NCBI GenBank assembly: GCA_051646285.1
Contig: JBOFCU010000317.1
Location: 1-16,257, forward strand
DNA: 16,257 nt
Reading direction: 5' to 3'
Origin: Terrirubrum sp051646285
GTDB lineage: Bacteria > Pseudomonadota > Alphaproteobacteria > Rhizobiales > Beijerinckiaceae
How positions within the stretch are numbered: the stretch's first letter is position 1; each line of letters opens with the position of its first letter. The notes below the pieces were generated by a model that was given only the letters and a program-made list of their open reading frames with translations, ran no database searches and was not told the origin of the DNA. This document shows positions 1 through 7,331 of the stretch, piece by piece. The position numbers were made by a program, and so were the translations under genes.

Positions 1-683
1 TATTCGGTGACAGCGACAAGAACCTCTGCCCGGTCGCGCAATGTTTTCGCTTCCAGCAGAGCCTGCTTTTCCTGCACGCCGTAAGGGCTCATCATCGAGA
101 GGGCATTCACCAGCGCCTCATTCGGCGCTTCGTTGACACCTTCCCAGTCAAAATCCAGATTGTTGGCTTCAACAAATTGTGTCAGCGCCGCCAGCACGCC
201 CTTGCGGTCAACATCCTCTTCACCGGCACGCGGTGTGAAGTCATCGAGAAAGCCGGAATAATCAACACGCGCCTGCCGGTAGGGCGTCACCACCAGCAAT
301 TCCTCGCTCACCCTGAAGCGGGAAATGCCTGTCAGCGTGATAATCAGCCGCCCGTCCCCTGTTTCAGCAAACTGGGTGATGCGGCCAGCGCAGCCCACCT
401 CATAAATGGCCGGCTTTTTTTCATCGCCCGGCTGGTCGGCGCGTGGCTGAATCATGCCAATGACGCGGTCCCCGCGAATGGCCGCCTCAACCAGCGCGAG
501 ATAGCGCGGCTCGAACACATTGAGCGGCATTTGCCCGCGCGGCAGCAACAAGGCCCCCGGCAAGGGAAAGATCGGAATAATCTCCGGGCAGTCCTGCGGG
601 CCGTCATAAACCGCGTTCATGCCCATGGCGAAGAATTCCTCATCATCCGCATCATCATCGTCGTCGGGGTCAAAATCACTCAC
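1..683 (-). CDS. LON peptidase substrate-binding domain protein (3' end beyond window)
   Basis: The 227 visible residues carry the Lon N-terminal substrate-binding fold without any ATPase or protease domain. The signature is near residues 35-65, where IIPIFPLPGALLLPRG leads into PLNVFEPRYLALV, the usual start of this domain; the later part has the expected helices (residues about 165-227). Before the domain is a very acidic tail (residues 3-16, mostly D and E), uncommon but low-complexity. I chose the GTG at 683 because it overlaps the stop of the upstream thioredoxin gene (GTGA, 4 bases), typical of translational coupling; an in-frame ATG at 626 (codon 20) is the alternative and would drop the acidic tail. 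Stand-alone LON-domain proteins are presumed to bind unfolded or damaged protein; the exact role is not known. Pairing with a CnoX-type chaperone fits protein quality control. The C-terminus runs off the left edge. Confidence 0.9.
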   Translation of the reverse strand, partial: MSDFDPDDDDDADDEEFFAMGMNAVYDGPQDCPEIIPIFPLPGALLLPRGQMPLNVFEPRYLALVEAAIRGDRVIGMIQPRADQPGDEKKPAIYEVGCAGRITQFAETGDGRLIITLTGISRFRVSEELLVVTPYRQARVDYSGFLDDFTPRAGEEDVDRKGVLAALTQFVEANNLDFDWEGVNEAPNEALVNALSMMSPYGVQEKQALLEAKTLRDRAEVLVAVTE

Positions 684-1693
684 GAGAACAGCACGCCTGA
701 CAATTTGCGCCGGCCCAGAATGGACATCTCATCCATCGGACCCCACGCCTCAAAAAATTGCAGCAATTGCCGGCGCGCCGCCTCCTCATTCCATTTCCGG
801 TCAGCGCGGATGATGGCGATAAGCTGGTCAATCGCCTCCTCGCGCTTGTCGCGCGCATTCAGTGCCACCGCCAGATCAAGCCGGGCCTGATAATTCTTCG
901 GATCGGCGTCCACCGCCTTCATCAAATCCGCCACATCGCCAAGCGCGTTGGCTTGCTCGGCGATTTCAATCGCGGCGCGCACCGATGCGATGGCCGGATC
1001 GTTGGCCTTGGCCGGCGGCACCGTATCGAGAATGCGCTTGGCCTGATCCAGCGCGCCCATGTCGAACTGCAATTTCGCCATGCCGGCGATGGCCACGGCA
1101 TTGTCAGGCTCATGCGCCAGGATCGCGCCATACAGCTCTGCGGCACTGGCCGCATCTCCGGCCTCGACGGCGGATGCTGCCGCCGCCAGCATTTCCTCGG
1201 CCGGCGATGGTCCGGCAGGGCCGGCCACCTGCTCGATCAGCTGCTTGACCTGGCTTTCCGGCACCGCACCGACAAACCCGTCCACCGGCTGGCCCTTGTC
1301 AAACACGATCACGGCGGGGATGGACTGGATGCCAAGCTGGCCCGCAATCTGCGGGTGGTCATCAATGTTCATCTTGGCCAGCTTGACGCGCCCGCCGGCG
1401 CTTTTCACTGCCTTTTCAATGATCGGCGTGAGCTGTTTGCAGGGGCCGCACCATGGGGCCCAGAAATCCACCAGCACCGGCTGCTTCATGGATTCGGCAA
1501 TGACATCCTGCCGGAAGGTGGCGGTTGTCACATCCTTCACGACACCGGCAGCATTGGCCTGCGGCGGCGGCCCGGACGGTGCCGGTGCCATGGGCGCAGC
1601 CTGCGCCGCTGCCGGATGGGCCGGTGCCTGCGCGTAGCTTTGGGCATAGGGCTGGGTAAACCCCTGGCTGAATTTTGACGGATCAGACGACAT
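680..1693 (-). CDS. cnoX: Thioredoxin-TPR co-chaperone, CnoX/YbbN family
   Basis: A 337-residue protein with a Pro/Ala/Gln-rich N-terminal tail (about 13-50), a thioredoxin domain (about 52-158) and a helical TPR-like C-terminal half (about 165-337). The redox centre is WCGPC at 81-85 and the cis-proline is P126 in QSIPAVIVF. The C-terminal block ending in EEAARRQLLQFFEAWG is characteristic of the CnoX/YbbN family, cytoplasmic holdases that protect proteins from bleach-type oxidation and hand them to GroEL or DnaK. E. coli CnoX lacks the full active-site pair, whereas this one keeps both cysteines and so should also have disulfide-reductase activity. I took the ATG at 1693; a start 17 codons upstream would add a non-conserved stretch. 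The stop overlaps the start of the LON-domain gene, so the two are probably one operon. Confidence 0.9.
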   Translation of the reverse strand: MSSDPSKFSQGFTQPYAQSYAQAPAHPAAAQAAPMAPAPSGPPPQANAAGVVKDVTTATFRQDVIAESMKQPVLVDFWAPWCGPCKQLTPIIEKAVKSAGGRVKLAKMNIDDHPQIAGQLGIQSIPAVIVFDKGQPVDGFVGAVPESQVKQLIEQVAGPAGPSPAEEMLAAAASAVEAGDAASAAELYGAILAHEPDNAVAIAGMAKLQFDMGALDQAKRILDTVPPAKANDPAIASVRAAIEIAEQANALGDVADLMKAVDADPKNYQARLDLAVALNARDKREEAIDQLIAIIRADRKWNEEAARRQLLQFFEAWGPMDEMSILGRRKLSGVLFS

Positions 1694-1818
1694 ACAAACC
1701 CCGAAAATTGATAAGTGTGGCCCGCAAACCCGCGCTGGCCCCATACGGTCTCCGCTTTACATGGGAACGCAGCACCGCGATAGCAATTCCCGCCTGTGCC
1801 GCATCAGCCACGGCAGGC

Positions 1819-2367
1819 TCACACGGCGGGGGCCAATGGCTCCGGCAAGGTCACGATCATCGGATCATGGCCTGTGGCGGCCAGAAACCGCACCAGATCA
1901 TCACGCGCAATGGCTGTCGTGGCCGTGTTGCGCAGCGGATGGCCATAGAGTGTGGGTGCCGCCAGCAATCCCTCATCCAGCACCATCGTCACCGCGCCTG
2001 CTGTATCGTTGATCACGGCAAAGGCTGTCACCGACCCCGGCTCAACCCCGAGCAGAGCCATGAGCTGGTCGGCGGCGCCAAACGACACCCGGCCCGACGC
2101 GCCGATCACCTCATGCACGCGCTTGAGATCAATCCGGGCGTGCTGGCGGGCCGTGATCAGGAAGAACCGGCCCTTCTTGTCCTTCACGAACAGGTTCTTG
2201 GTGTGCCCGTCCGGGCGCTGGCCAAACAGCCGGTCGCCCTCCTCCACGGTGAACACCGCCTGGTGCTCCTGCGTTGTGGTGGTGATCCCGAGGCGCGCGA
2301 ACGCGGCAAACAACGCCTCTTCAGCAGCGGCTTTGCGGGAATCCGTGCGGGAATCATCGTCTATCAT
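1819..2367 (-). CDS. Prolyl-tRNA editing deacylase (YbaK / PrdX / ProXp-ala type)
   Basis: A 182-residue single-domain protein of the YbaK/ProRS-associated family. These free-standing enzymes hydrolyse tRNA-Pro mischarged with alanine or another small amino acid and act beside prolyl-tRNA synthetase. Family marks are GHTKNLFVKDKKG at 54-66, the substrate-pocket block VEPGSVTAFAVIND at 108-121, and YGHPLRN at 141-147 near the C-terminus. Length and motif order fit the PrdX/ProXp-ala subgroup rather than the Cys-specific YbaK subgroup, but I cannot settle specificity by eye. The ATG at 2367 is chosen; a TTG two codons earlier (2373) is possible, and neither has a strong Shine-Dalgarno sequence. 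It is followed by cnoX after 125 bases in which I see no clear terminator, so co-transcription is possible. Confidence 0.88.
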   Translation of the reverse strand: MIDDDSRTDSRKAAAEEALFAAFARLGITTTTQEHQAVFTVEEGDRLFGQRPDGHTKNLFVKDKKGRFFLITARQHARIDLKRVHEVIGASGRVSFGAADQLMALLGVEPGSVTAFAVINDTAGAVTMVLDEGLLAAPTLYGHPLRNTATTAIARDDLVRFLAATGHDPMIVTLPEPLAPAV

Positions 2368-2571
2368 CGGCAATCATCATCGGGGAGGGAACAAAAACGG
2401 CGGGCTGGCACCGGCTCACAGCGAGCGGCCGCGCCAGATTGGCCCCGCATAACCGACACGGGCACGCAAAAGCAATCAATCCCTGCCGCGCTGTTGCATT
2501 TCCATGGTTGCATCCCGCCTGCGATTGGGGCATAGACGCGCCGCTGGCGGTCACCGCCGCGCGAAACGGAT

Positions 2572-2646
2572 GCGGGTGTAGCTCAGGGGTAGAGCACAAC
2601 CTTGCCAAGGTTGGGGTCGAGGGTTCGAATCCCTTCGCCCGCTCCA
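2572..2646 (+). tRNA. tRNA-Gly (anticodon GCC), CCA encoded
   Basis: A full cloverleaf can be drawn. The acceptor stem GCGGGTG pairs with CGCCCGC with one G-T wobble. The D arm is GCTCAGGGGTAGAGC, the anticodon stem CAACC/GGTTG holds loop TTGCCAA with anticodon GCC, and the T arm GAGGG-TTCGAAT-CCCTT follows. The discriminator is T, then CCA at 2644-2646 is encoded in DNA. The gene sits between housekeeping genes on the left and accessory catabolic and secretion genes on the right. I see nothing coding in the 204 bases before it. Confidence 0.97.
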
Positions 2647-2702
2647 GTTTTGCACACAGCCGCCGCCGATCATGGCGTGCGCTGGCCAGGGCCTTCGCCC
2701 AG

Positions 2703-2734
2703 GCCTTGTAGACCAAAAGCCTTGTAGACCAAGA
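2703..2734. repeat. Tandem direct repeat, 16 bp x 2
   Basis: GCCTTGTAGACCAAAA (2703-2718) is followed at once by GCCTTGTAGACCAAGA (2719-2734), and then by a decayed third start, GCCCTGTGG. It lies in the non-coding gap just after tRNA-Gly. Function unknown; it may be replication slippage. Confidence 0.85.
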
Positions 2735-2779
2735 GCCCTGTGGCTAACTGCTATGAAAACTGCCGTAAATGGTAGGCTT

Positions 2780-2825
2780 GTCTTTGCAAGCTCAGTCTTT
2801 GCAAGCCCAGTTTTTGCAAGCCTCA
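2780..2825. repeat. Tandem direct repeat, 15-16 bp x 3
   Basis: Three near-identical units: GTCTTTGCAAGCTCA (2780-2794), GTCTTTGCAAGCCCA (2795-2809) and GTTTTTGCAAGCCTCA (2810-2825), then a partial GTCTTGG. GCTTG at 2776-2780 can also pair with CAAGC at 2787-2791 as a small hairpin. The array ends about 25 bases past the stop of the apnO-like gene, so a transcription-ending or RNA-stability role for that gene is possible; no U-tract follows. Confidence 0.8.
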
Positions 2826-2850
2826 GTCTTGGTGCCATCGCCAACGCTGT

Positions 2851-3678
2851 TCATGTAATCCGGCGCACGCTGTCACGGATTTCACCGGGCGTGAACACAT
2901 CGAGCCAGCCCGGCTTCAATATCCTGTCCTTGCCAAAAACAATCGCCTTGTTGCAGGCATCAGAGAAAACACCATCAACCTGCTTGAAGGTGACGGCAGC
3001 GAGTATATTCATGTGGCCGAGCAAAAAATCCCGCGCGGCCTCACCCGGCACGCCGCGCCGCACCACCTCATCCATCGCCTCGCGCATGGCATCGAGCAAG
3101 GTGGCACACACCGTTTCTGACAAGCCCGGCTCCAGCATCGCAATCTGCTCAACAGTGACCCGATGCGAGCGCATCACCGGTGCCCAGATCGTCCGCGCCA
3201 GCGCCTCGCCAACCGCATAATGGGCGTCCGGCCCCTGCATCAGCGCGTTGACAATATGCTGCCTGGCAGCGATGCCGCCGAAATGGTCAGCCTTCGCTGC
3301 CGGCTCCGTCTCGTCATTGAAAATCGGCGGATGGCAGGGATGCGTCACGAAATAAGTGATGTCTGCGCGCTCTGGCAAATGGCCGGCATAGGGCGCCGCC
3401 GCATCGAGAATCATCACCACCGTGCCGCTGCGCAGCTGCGGCACAATTGTTCCGGCCACCGCGCCGACAGCCGTATCCGGCACACCGAGGATGACAATAT
3501 CCGCATCGGCAATCGCTGCGGGCGCATCCACGCAATCCGCGCCGAGCAATTCCTTGACCCGCGCGCGGCCCGCATCGCTGACCTCGACATGGCGGACATC
3601 ATAGACGCTGCCGATAAGATTGCGGCCCAGCCTGATTCCCATTTTCCCGCCAGCACCAAACAGCGCGACCTTTGGCAT
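2851..3678 (-). CDS. apnO: NAD-binding oxidoreductase with PGDH_C domain, probable D-apionate oxidoisomerase
   Basis: 275 residues. The N-terminal Rossmann fold begins MPKVALFGAGGKMG, with the dinucleotide loop GAGGKMG at 8-14; VEVSDAGR (31-38) follows the second strand. A conserved block FVTHPCHPPIFNDE (110-123) precedes the all-helical C-terminal half, the phosphogluconate-dehydrogenase-like C-terminal domain. In the known D-apiose/D-apionate pathways this family includes ApnO, which converts D-apionate to 3-oxo-isoapionate with NAD. The assignment rests mainly on context: it diverges from genes for an OiaX-like RuBisCO-like protein and a DUF1537 kinase, the next two enzymes of that route. 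The ATG at 3678 is chosen because GGGAG lies 7-8 bases before it and the Rossmann strand begins there; an upstream extension of 24 codons is poorly supported. Another branched or linear acid sugar as substrate cannot be excluded. Confidence 0.8.
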   Translation of the reverse strand: MPKVALFGAGGKMGIRLGRNLIGSVYDVRHVEVSDAGRARVKELLGADCVDAPAAIADADIVILGVPDTAVGAVAGTIVPQLRSGTVVMILDAAAPYAGHLPERADITYFVTHPCHPPIFNDETEPAAKADHFGGIAARQHIVNALMQGPDAHYAVGEALARTIWAPVMRSHRVTVEQIAMLEPGLSETVCATLLDAMREAMDEVVRRGVPGEAARDFLLGHMNILAAVTFKQVDGVFSDACNKAIVFGKDRILKPGWLDVFTPGEIRDSVRRIT

Positions 3679-3748
3679 TGCGCTCTCCCGCATTGTAAAC
3701 CACCATGATTGGTACAGGGGCACGATCAGGCCAGCAAGCGAAGGATCC
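3679..3748. promoter_or_regulatory. Divergent promoter region between apnO-like and oiaX-like genes
   Basis: Seventy bases separate two divergent starts, so both promoters must lie here or overlap the coding ends. Around its centre is an imperfect inverted repeat: ACCA (3699-3702), 7 bases, TGGT (3710-3713), flanked by TGTA (3694-3697) and TACA (3713-3716). This could be an operator for the LysR regulator encoded at 6405-7328, but it does not obviously match the palindrome upstream of that gene. GGGAG on the minus side and AAGGA on the plus side are the ribosome binding sites. Confidence 0.5.
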
Positions 3749-5011
3749 ATGACCGCAGCAGCGCGCTTCGAAGCCGATTATATTTTTGAGACACCGGGCG
3801 ATCCGGCGGCAACGGCTGCGGCTATGGCCGGTGAGCAATCCAGCGGCACCTTTATTTCTGTTCCAGGGGAAACACCGGAATTGCTGGCGGCGGCGGCGGC
3901 GCGCGTGGAACGGCTGGAAATAATTGAAACGGTTCAACAGCCCTCACTGCCATCTGCGCGCAATTTTGCCGGCCCGTTTCAGCGCGCACGCGTCACGCTG
4001 TCATGGCCGCTTGCAAATATCGGCCCGTCCCTGCCCAACCTTGTCGCAACAGTGGCTGGCAATTTATTTGAATTGCGGCAGATCACCGGCCTGAAAATTG
4101 AAGATATCCGCCTGCCCCAGGCTTTTGCCGAGACATATCCGGGGCCGAAATTTGGTGTGGCCGGCACACGCCAGCTTGCGGGTGTGAAAAAAGGCCCGCT
4201 CATCGGCACCATTATCAAGCCCAGCGTCGGATTTAATCCCGCGCAGACGGCGGCACTGGCCGCGCAGCTGTGCACGGCGGATATTGACTTCATCAAGGAC
4301 GATGAATTGCAGAGCGATGGGCCTGCCTGCCCCTTCGATGCGCGGCTTCAGGCGGTCATGCGCGTGGTCGATGCCGCTGCCGGTCAATCCGGGCGCAAGA
4401 CCATGGTTGCCTTCAATATCACCGGCGATATCGACGAGATGCGCCACAGGCATGATGCCGTGCTGGCAGCGGGCGGCACCTGTGTCATGGTCAGCGTCAA
4501 TGCCATCGGCCTGGCTGGCATGATCGCGCTGGGGCGGCACAGCCAGTTGCCGATCCACGCCCACAGAAATGGCTGGGGATATCTGTCGCGCGCGCCGCAC
4601 TTGGGCTGGTCCTTTACCGCATGGCACAAATTATGGCGGCTGGCTGGCGCTGATCATATCCACGTCAATGGCTACAATAATAAATTCAGCGAATCCAATG
4701 ACAGCGTCTTTCTATCCGCCCGCGCCTGCGCTGCGCCCTTGTTTGCAGAAAATGCCATGCCGGTGATGCCGGTCTTTTCATCCGGCCAGACGGTGCTGAC
4801 AGCTGCACCGACATATAAAGGTTTCGGCTCCACCGATCTGATATTTGCCGCTGGCGGCGGTATTCTCGCCCATCCCGGCGGCCCCGGCGAAGGCGTGCGC
4901 GCGCTGCGGGATGCGTGGGATGCGGCCGTGGCGGATAGTCCTGCCGAACACCATGCCAAATCCCATCCCGCCTTGCGCGCGGCAATGGAAACATTCGGGC
5001 GGCTGGCCTGA
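3749..5011 (+). CDS. oiaX: RuBisCO-like protein, probable 3-oxo-isoapionate-4-phosphate transcarboxylase/hydrolase
   Basis: 420 residues with the RuBisCO large-subunit layout: N-terminal alpha/beta domain (to about 125), then a TIM barrel. GTIIKPSVG (153-161) gives the first catalytic lysine, K157. FIKDDE (181-186) gives the carbamylated lysine K183 and the metal ligands D185 and E186. HAHRNG (270-275) matches the conserved histidine region. SSGQT (344-348) and AAGGGILAHPGGPGEG (367-382) match the phosphate-binding loops. Loop 6 reads HVNGYNNKFSES (305-316) instead of the RuBisCO GKLEGE type, so it should not fix CO2. In the OiaX group the reaction is hydrolysis of 3-oxo-isoapionate 4-phosphate to 3-phosphoglycerate and glycolate. 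I chose the ATG at 3749 (AAGGA before it); the longer frame from 3620 overlaps the opposite gene. The stop overlaps the kinase start by one base (TGATG). Confidence 0.82.
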   Translation: MTAAARFEADYIFETPGDPAATAAAMAGEQSSGTFISVPGETPELLAAAAARVERLEIIETVQQPSLPSARNFAGPFQRARVTLSWPLANIGPSLPNLVATVAGNLFELRQITGLKIEDIRLPQAFAETYPGPKFGVAGTRQLAGVKKGPLIGTIIKPSVGFNPAQTAALAAQLCTADIDFIKDDELQSDGPACPFDARLQAVMRVVDAAAGQSGRKTMVAFNITGDIDEMRHRHDAVLAAGGTCVMVSVNAIGLAGMIALGRHSQLPIHAHRNGWGYLSRAPHLGWSFTAWHKLWRLAGADHIHVNGYNNKFSESNDSVFLSARACAAPLFAENAMPVMPVFSSGQTVLTAAPTYKGFGSTDLIFAAGGGILAHPGGPGEGVRALRDAWDAAVADSPAEHHAKSHPALRAAMETFGRLA

Positions 5012-6381
5012 TGCCGGATCGTCTCCCCCAGGGGCCATTGATCGCTTTTTATGGCGACGATTTTACCGGCAGCACGGCTGTCATGGAAATTCTCGCTTTT
5101 GCCGGGCTTGAGACGATATTATTTCTTGGTCTGCCGACACCGGAACAGCTTGCATCCGTTGCGCATATGCGCGCCATCGGCATGGCCGGATATGCGCGGG
5201 CCTGCGCTCCACAATGGATGAGCGCTGAATTGCCGCGCTACTTCGCCGCCTTGAAAAAAACCGGCGCACCGCTGGTTCATTACAAGGTGTGCTCGACATT
5301 CGATTCCGCGCCCCATACCGGCTCGATCGGCAAAGCCATTGATCTCGGCGCGGATATGAGCGCGCCCGGCAGCACCCATATTCCGGTGGTGGTGGGCGCA
5401 CCGGCGATTGGCCGCTATCAGATATTCGGGAATTTATTTGCGGCGGTGCATGGCAGGGTGCACCGTCTCGACCGGCATCCGGTCATGGCGCACCATCCCG
5501 TTACACCGATGGACGAGGCCGATCTCACCCGCCATCTGGCCCGGCAGACCGCACGGCGGATTGGATTGATTGATTGTGCCGCGCTCGCCCGCGATGGCGG
5601 CGCAGAGGCGCTTGACGCCTGTGCAGGACCGGATGGCCCGGTTATCTTTATTGATGTGATGGATGCGCCAACGCTGGAAAAAGCCGGTGCGCTGCTGTGG
5701 CAAAACCGGGCGGCCGCACCGTTCGTTGCCGGGTCGCAGGGCGTTGAATATGCGCTTGTGTCGCATTGGCGGGCCATCGGGGCACTGGCATCACAAAAAC
5801 CTGCTGCGCCAGCGCCAGCCATCGATCAGATCGCCGTTGTTTCCGGCTCCTGTTCGCCCATCACCGCGCAGCAGATCCATCAGGCGTCAGCGCACGGCTT
5901 TGCGCTGATCCGGCTTGCCGTAGAAAATGTGATCGGCCCGGAACAATGGCAGGCGGCCCTGGCCAGCGCCATCGCGCGCGCTTGCACGGTTCTCTCCACC
6001 AGCGGCCATTCCCCGCTGATTTATTCTGCTGCGGGGCCTGATGACCCGGCCATTCCGGCGTTGGCGCACACCGTGCAGCGCGCTGGCCTGACGATGCCGG
6101 ACGCCAGTCGGCGTCTCGGCCAAGGGCTTGGCACGATTCTGCGGGAGATTGTGACACGCACGGCCCTGCGCCGGACCGTCATTGCTGGTGGCGACAGTTC
6201 CGGCGCGGCCATGGGCGAAATGGGCATTCACGCCCTTTCGGCGCTGGCGCCGTTATCGGCGGGTGCGCCGCTGTGCCGTGCCCATGCGGATGATCCGCGC
6301 CTGGATGGCCTCGAACTATGCTTGAAGGGCGGCCAGATGGGCGGGCCTGATTTTTTCATGCGCGCCCGCGATGGCGGTTAG
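5011..6381 (+). CDS. oiaK: Four-carbon acid sugar kinase (DUF1537), probable 3-oxo-isoapionate kinase
   Basis: 456 residues, the usual length of the DUF1537 kinase family. The N-terminal sugar-binding domain has GDDFTGS (15-21), whose aspartate is the expected catalytic or sugar-contact residue, and a central KVCSTFDSAPHTGSIG block (92-107). The C-terminal nucleotide-binding domain has VVSGSCSP (276-283), AGGDSSGAA (392-400) and LKGGQMGGPDFF (438-449). Members phosphorylate acid sugars such as erythronate, threonate, 2-oxo-tetronate and, as OiaK, 3-oxo-isoapionate using ATP. The start ATG overlaps the stop of the oiaX-like gene, so the two are translationally coupled. Together they form the kinase-then-cleavage step of the D-apionate pathway. 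The gene ends 23 bases from the convergent lysR stop; I see no clear terminator between them. Confidence 0.85.
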   Translation: MPDRLPQGPLIAFYGDDFTGSTAVMEILAFAGLETILFLGLPTPEQLASVAHMRAIGMAGYARACAPQWMSAELPRYFAALKKTGAPLVHYKVCSTFDSAPHTGSIGKAIDLGADMSAPGSTHIPVVVGAPAIGRYQIFGNLFAAVHGRVHRLDRHPVMAHHPVTPMDEADLTRHLARQTARRIGLIDCAALARDGGAEALDACAGPDGPVIFIDVMDAPTLEKAGALLWQNRAAAPFVAGSQGVEYALVSHWRAIGALASQKPAAPAPAIDQIAVVSGSCSPITAQQIHQASAHGFALIRLAVENVIGPEQWQAALASAIARACTVLSTSGHSPLIYSAAGPDDPAIPALAHTVQRAGLTMPDASRRLGQGLGTILREIVTRTALRRTVIAGGDSSGAAMGEMGIHALSALAPLSAGAPLCRAHADDPRLDGLELCLKGGQMGGPDFFMRARDGG

Positions 6382-6404
6382 GGCCCAGACCACGAGGCCA
6401 GCCA

Positions 6405-7328
6405 TCAGGCCGGCGCGACGGCGTGCGGCCCGTCATCGTGGTCCATCTCTTCCAGTTCACCCGTCAGCCAATCGACAAAGGCAGAAATATCGGGATGGCC
6501 GCGATCCGCCAGCCGGTAAACCAGCCGGTGCGCCACCACAGGAATGCCCATGTCGCCGAATGGCAGCAACAGCATGCCCGCGCCAAGATGGCCATGGGCC
6601 TGCAAGTTCGATTCAAGCACCATGCCCAGACCATGGCTCGCCGCGCTCAGCGCCAGATGCGCCCGGTCAAAACGATGGCCGCGGGGATGAAGCGGTGCAG
6701 CCGGCGCATACCGGGCCGCCCATTGCTCCCAGCTCACCACACAGCGCAGCGAATGGATCAGCGGCACGCGGGAAATATCGGCGGGAGTGGCTAGCCCTGC
6801 GGCCTTGATAAAGGCTGGCGTTGCCATCGGGAAAACCCGCTCCGTCAGCAGCGGAATGGCGACGCAATGGTCAGGCACCGGGCGCGCATACTGGATGTCG
6901 ATGAGAATATCATCTTCCGCCAGCCGCGCCGGTTCATGGCTGGCAAACAGGGTGATGTCGATATCCGGCTGCGCCTGCTGGAAGGACGCCAGACGGGGCA
7001 CCAGCCAGAGCGCCGCAAAGCTGGGGCTGCAATGAATGGGCAGGCGCCGGGCACCGGGCTGGGCCGCCACCCGGTGCGTCGCTGTCACCAGACGCGCGAA
7101 GCTCTCACCAATGGAGGCGCTGTACAGCATGGCATCCTCGGTCGGCACAACACTGCGGTTGCGGCGCAGGAACAGCGGCTTGCCCAGCCGTGTTTCCAGC
7201 GCCCGCATCTGGTGGCTGATCGCCGACGGGGTGAGATTGAGCTGCGAGGCCGCACGCGCGAAACTGCCCGTCTCCATCACCGAACGGAAGGTCACCAGCC
7301 ATTGCAGCGGGGGCAAGCCACCGGCCAT
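6405..7328 (-). CDS. LysR-family transcriptional regulator (GcvA-like)
   Basis: 307 residues. The N-terminal winged helix-turn-helix has the typical pattern TGSFARAASQLNLTPSAISH (20-39), MRALETRLG (41-49) and PLFLRRNRSVVPTE (51-64). The rest (about 90-295) is the two-lobed periplasmic-binding-like effector domain. The N-terminus LPPLQWLVTFRSVMETGS resembles the GcvA subgroup. It is divergent from the COG4091-TRAP-SDR operon and convergent with the oiaX-oiaK pair, so it probably controls both and senses a pathway intermediate; that is inference from position. The ATG at 7328 has only a weak ribosome binding site, and a perfect 13-base LysR-type palindrome ends 3 bases before the start, suggesting autorepression. 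Confidence 0.92.
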   Translation of the reverse strand: MAGGLPPLQWLVTFRSVMETGSFARAASQLNLTPSAISHQMRALETRLGKPLFLRRNRSVVPTEDAMLYSASIGESFARLVTATHRVAAQPGARRLPIHCSPSFAALWLVPRLASFQQAQPDIDITLFASHEPARLAEDDILIDIQYARPVPDHCVAIPLLTERVFPMATPAFIKAAGLATPADISRVPLIHSLRCVVSWEQWAARYAPAAPLHPRGHRFDRAHLALSAASHGLGMVLESNLQAHGHLGAGMLLLPFGDMGIPVVAHRLVYRLADRGHPDISAFVDWLTGELEEMDHDDGPHAVAPA

Positions 7329-7331
7329 CAG

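Noticed and set aside
177..890. Plus-strand open frame opposite the LON-domain gene
   Set aside because: It is an antisense shadow; the minus strand gives a continuous LON-domain protein and the CnoX C-terminus over the same bases.
758..1678. Long plus-strand open frame opposite cnoX
   Set aside because: Antisense of a clear thioredoxin-TPR gene; the translation has His/Arg/Cys-rich composition and no recognisable domain.
2551..2844. Apparent minus-strand protein across the tRNA containing GRRDSNPRPQPWQGCALP
   Set aside because: It is the antisense translation of the tRNA-Gly gene, a well-known spurious protein pattern; the tRNA explains the sequence.
3620..3748. Upstream extension of the RuBisCO-like protein by 43 residues
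   Set aside because: It would overlap the opposite apnO-like gene and the divergent promoter; the family N-terminus starts at 3749.
3749..5011. True RuBisCO or methionine-salvage enolase (MtnW)
   Set aside because: Loop 6 differs from carbon-fixing RuBisCO, and the neighbours are acid-sugar kinase and PGDH_C oxidoreductase genes, not Calvin-cycle or methionine-salvage genes.
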